Positions 62,627 to 64,000 of a stretch of DNA of 64,000 nucleotides are shown piece after piece (position 1 is the first letter of the stretch; every line of letters starts with the position of its first letter). The stretch is taken from positions 124,001 through 188,000 of the forward strand of contig CBDCIS010000003.1 of NCBI GenBank assembly GCA_965217565.1. The letters run 5' to 3'. The position numbers were made by a program, and so were the translations under genes. The DNA is from CBDCIS01 sp965217565 (GTDB lineage Bacteria; Chloroflexota; Dehalococcoidia; Lucifugimonadales; CATOSD01). The notes below the pieces were generated by a model. The model searched no databases. It saw nothing but the letters and a program-made list of their open reading frames with translations, and was not told the origin of the DNA.

Positions 62627-63748
62627 GTGAGCAACATATACGAGCAGTTGGGAGCCAAGCCGATTCTCAATGCGCACGGAAACCGGACGCTGCTGGGCGG
62701 CAACACACCCAATGAGTCAGTTCGCGCCCTCATGGACGAGTCCGAGGAGTACTACGTGGACATGGGGGAGCTGATCGACAGGGTTGGCGAGAACATCGCG
62801 GACATGCTTGGCGTAGAGGCCGCGCTGGTGACGCCCGGTTGCGCCGCCGCGCTGTCGGTGGGCGCCGCGGCGTGCATAACCGGCAACGACGTCGAGAAGA
62901 TCGAGCGAGTCCCGGACGTCACAGGTATGCCCTACGAGATCATCATTCAGCGACAGTTGCGGGTCGCCTATGACAGGACTATGACGATATCGGGCGGCAA
63001 GCTGATCGAGATTGGCGACCCGGAGCAGACGCGGCCGGAGCAACTCGAAGCGGCGATTGGCCCACACACGGCGGCCATTCACTACCTCGCGCCGGGCGAC
63101 CGCAACCCCGGCGCGCTTCCCCTGGAGGACGTGATTCGCATCGGGCACGCCCACGACATCCCCATTATCGTGGACGCCGCGGGCCAGGTCTATCCGACGG
63201 ACCTGCTCAGCAGATACGCCAAGATGGGCGCGGACCTGGTCGCCTACGGCGCAAAGTACTTCGGCGCGGTCAACTCCAGCGGTATGCTGACCGGCAGAAA
63301 AGACCTGGTGGAGGTCGCCAGAAAGCATAGCTCCATCGGGTTCGAGTCGGACGGGATACGCTCGTTTGGCAGGCCGATGAAGATAGACCGGCAAGAGGTC
63401 ATCGCCGTTTACGCCGCGCTTCGGGAGTGGCTCACCATGAACCACGAAGACCGTTTCGCGGCATACGAAGCGCGCATTGCCACGCTCAGCGCGGACCTGG
63501 GCGGCATCCCCAACATCCGGATGCGGGGCTACCCGGACGACGGCCCCTTCGAGGGCCTCAGAATCACCATCGACGCCGAGAAGCTGGGTAAGAGCGCCGC
63601 CGACGTGGTAGATGGGCTTCGCTCTGGAAACCCCAGCATCTGGGTGCGCTTCACCGACGACGATCCCGATTCGCTCATCGTGCGGATGGGCACGCTCAAG
63701 GATGGCGGCGAAAAGGTGATTGCCGAGAGGCTCAGGGAGATTCTTTAG
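62627..63748 (+). CDS. SelA-like PLP-dependent enzyme (D-glucosaminate-6-P ammonia-lyase-like)
   Basis: A 373-aa fold-type I PLP enzyme related to SelA. It begins IYEQLGAKPILNAHGNRTLLGG, has VTPGCAAALSVGAAA, PIIVDAAGQVYP (the Asp facing the pyridine N) and the likely PLP Lys in AYGAKYFGAVNSSG. It is shorter than SelA and has no N-terminal tRNA-binding domain, so it is probably a lyase or racemase on a sugar amino acid. The start is a GTG with GAGGAGG nine bases upstream. An amidohydrolase gene follows after 33 bases. Confidence 0.87.
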   Translation: MSNIYEQLGAKPILNAHGNRTLLGGNTPNESVRALMDESEEYYVDMGELIDRVGENIADMLGVEAALVTPGCAAALSVGAAACITGNDVEKIERVPDVTGMPYEIIIQRQLRVAYDRTMTISGGKLIEIGDPEQTRPEQLEAAIGPHTAAIHYLAPGDRNPGALPLEDVIRIGHAHDIPIIVDAAGQVYPTDLLSRYAKMGADLVAYGAKYFGAVNSSGMLTGRKDLVEVARKHSSIGFESDGIRSFGRPMKIDRQEVIAVYAALREWLTMNHEDRFAAYEARIATLSADLGGIPNIRMRGYPDDGPFEGLRITIDAEKLGKSAADVVDGLRSGNPSIWVRFTDDDPDSLIVRMGTLKDGGEKVIAERLREIL

Positions 63749-63781
63749 AGGGCGAACGTCGGCAACGTCGAGGAGGAGAAC

Positions 63782-64000
63782 ATGGCGGATTCAGGCGGAA
63801 CCTTCAAGATTATCAAGGGAGGTCGGCTGATCGACTGCCTGGGCGGTCCGCCGATGGAAGACGGCGCGGTTCTGGTCCAGGGATCGAAGATCGTGGCCGT
63901 GGGGCGCTTCGGGGAGATCGCCGCTCCGGAAGGGGCGGAGGTCGAGACCCGCGACTATCCCGGCAAGACCATCATGCCCGGAATGGTGGACTGCCACACG
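63782..64000 (+). CDS. Amidohydrolase, N-terminal part (3' truncated by window edge)
   Basis: The first 73 codons of an amidohydrolase. The N-terminal beta-sandwich KIIKGGRLIDCLGGPPMEDGAVLVQGSKIVAVG leads into PGKTIMPGMVDCHT, where the metal-binding H-x-H begins at the window edge. GAGGAGGAG lies just upstream. It is probably co-transcribed with the SelA-like gene. Specificity cannot be judged from this part. Confidence 0.9.
   Translation, partial: MADSGGTFKIIKGGRLIDCLGGPPMEDGAVLVQGSKIVAVGRFGEIAAPEGAEVETRDYPGKTIMPGMVDCHT

Overview
The window (about 62% GC by eye) reads as a chromosomal piece from an uncultured bacterium. The gene content suggests a marine or sponge-associated Chloroflexota of the SAR202/Dehalococcoidia type: paired CaiB/BaiF CoA-transferases, paired acyl-CoA dehydrogenases, a luciferase-like flavin oxidoreductase, several amidohydrolases, many SDRs, D-amino-acid enzymes and a dissimilatory-type AprBA. 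This placement is an inference from gene content, since no rRNA gene is present. A second hallmark is a heavy load of small dispersed repeats in nearly every intergenic gap.

Layout. 1-8.4 kb: end of a Glu/Leu-type dehydrogenase, an orphan ABC ATPase, a luciferase-like enzyme, a TauE/SafE exporter, a D-aminoacylase-like enzyme, a YHS protein and two acyl-CoA dehydrogenases. 9-16 kb: two tandem CoA-transferases, a NagD-like phosphatase, an amidase and a ThDP enzyme. 16-21.5 kb: a replication/transcription operon (dGTPase, two small helical proteins, DnaG, RpoD). 21.6-28.9 kb: a tyrosine phosphatase, an S9 peptidase, tRNA-Ser(UGA), sucCD, a VOC protein and a lactate-oxidase-type flavoenzyme. 29-39 kb: TDH-like epimerase, SDR, AprA/AprB, TsaD, an amidohydrolase and two tandem DSD1/D-threonine-aldolase-like paralogs.

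39.3-56.5 kb is accessory DNA with more AT-rich stretches. It holds a terminase-small-subunit-like HTH gene pair behind a LexA-type promoter and a GHKL ATPase-DUF3883 gene. That ATPase gene is split by a composite element: two 170-bp MITEs carrying a lipoprotein hydrolase. A short housekeeping block (TrxB, threonine dehydratase, RidA) follows, then a type IIG-like restriction-methylation protein, a ThsB-like TIR protein divergent from an Abi/UG-class reverse transcriptase, an IS5-family element and a DUF6978/DUF1828-like pair. The TIR-RT module is the best candidate for an undescribed defence system.

57.3-64 kb returns to core functions: an IscA/ErpA-type Fe-S protein with YgfZ, then a type II fatty-acid block on the minus strand (hadA-hadB-plsX-fabG-fabL-like), and finally a SelA-like PLP enzyme followed by the start of an amidohydrolase that runs off the window.

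Repeat systems seen: (i) a 205-232 bp MITE in two copies; (ii) the 170-bp MITE pair; (iii) a TTGACA-17-TAYYAT promoter cassette with a LexA-like box in its spacer, four copies; (iv) a ~300-bp repeat following two of those cassettes; (v) elements ending in GTATCAGTTT; (vi) short REP-like TTCCCGC hairpins. Starts were chosen by ribosome-binding site and family N-terminus, so several genes are shorter than their longest open frame.
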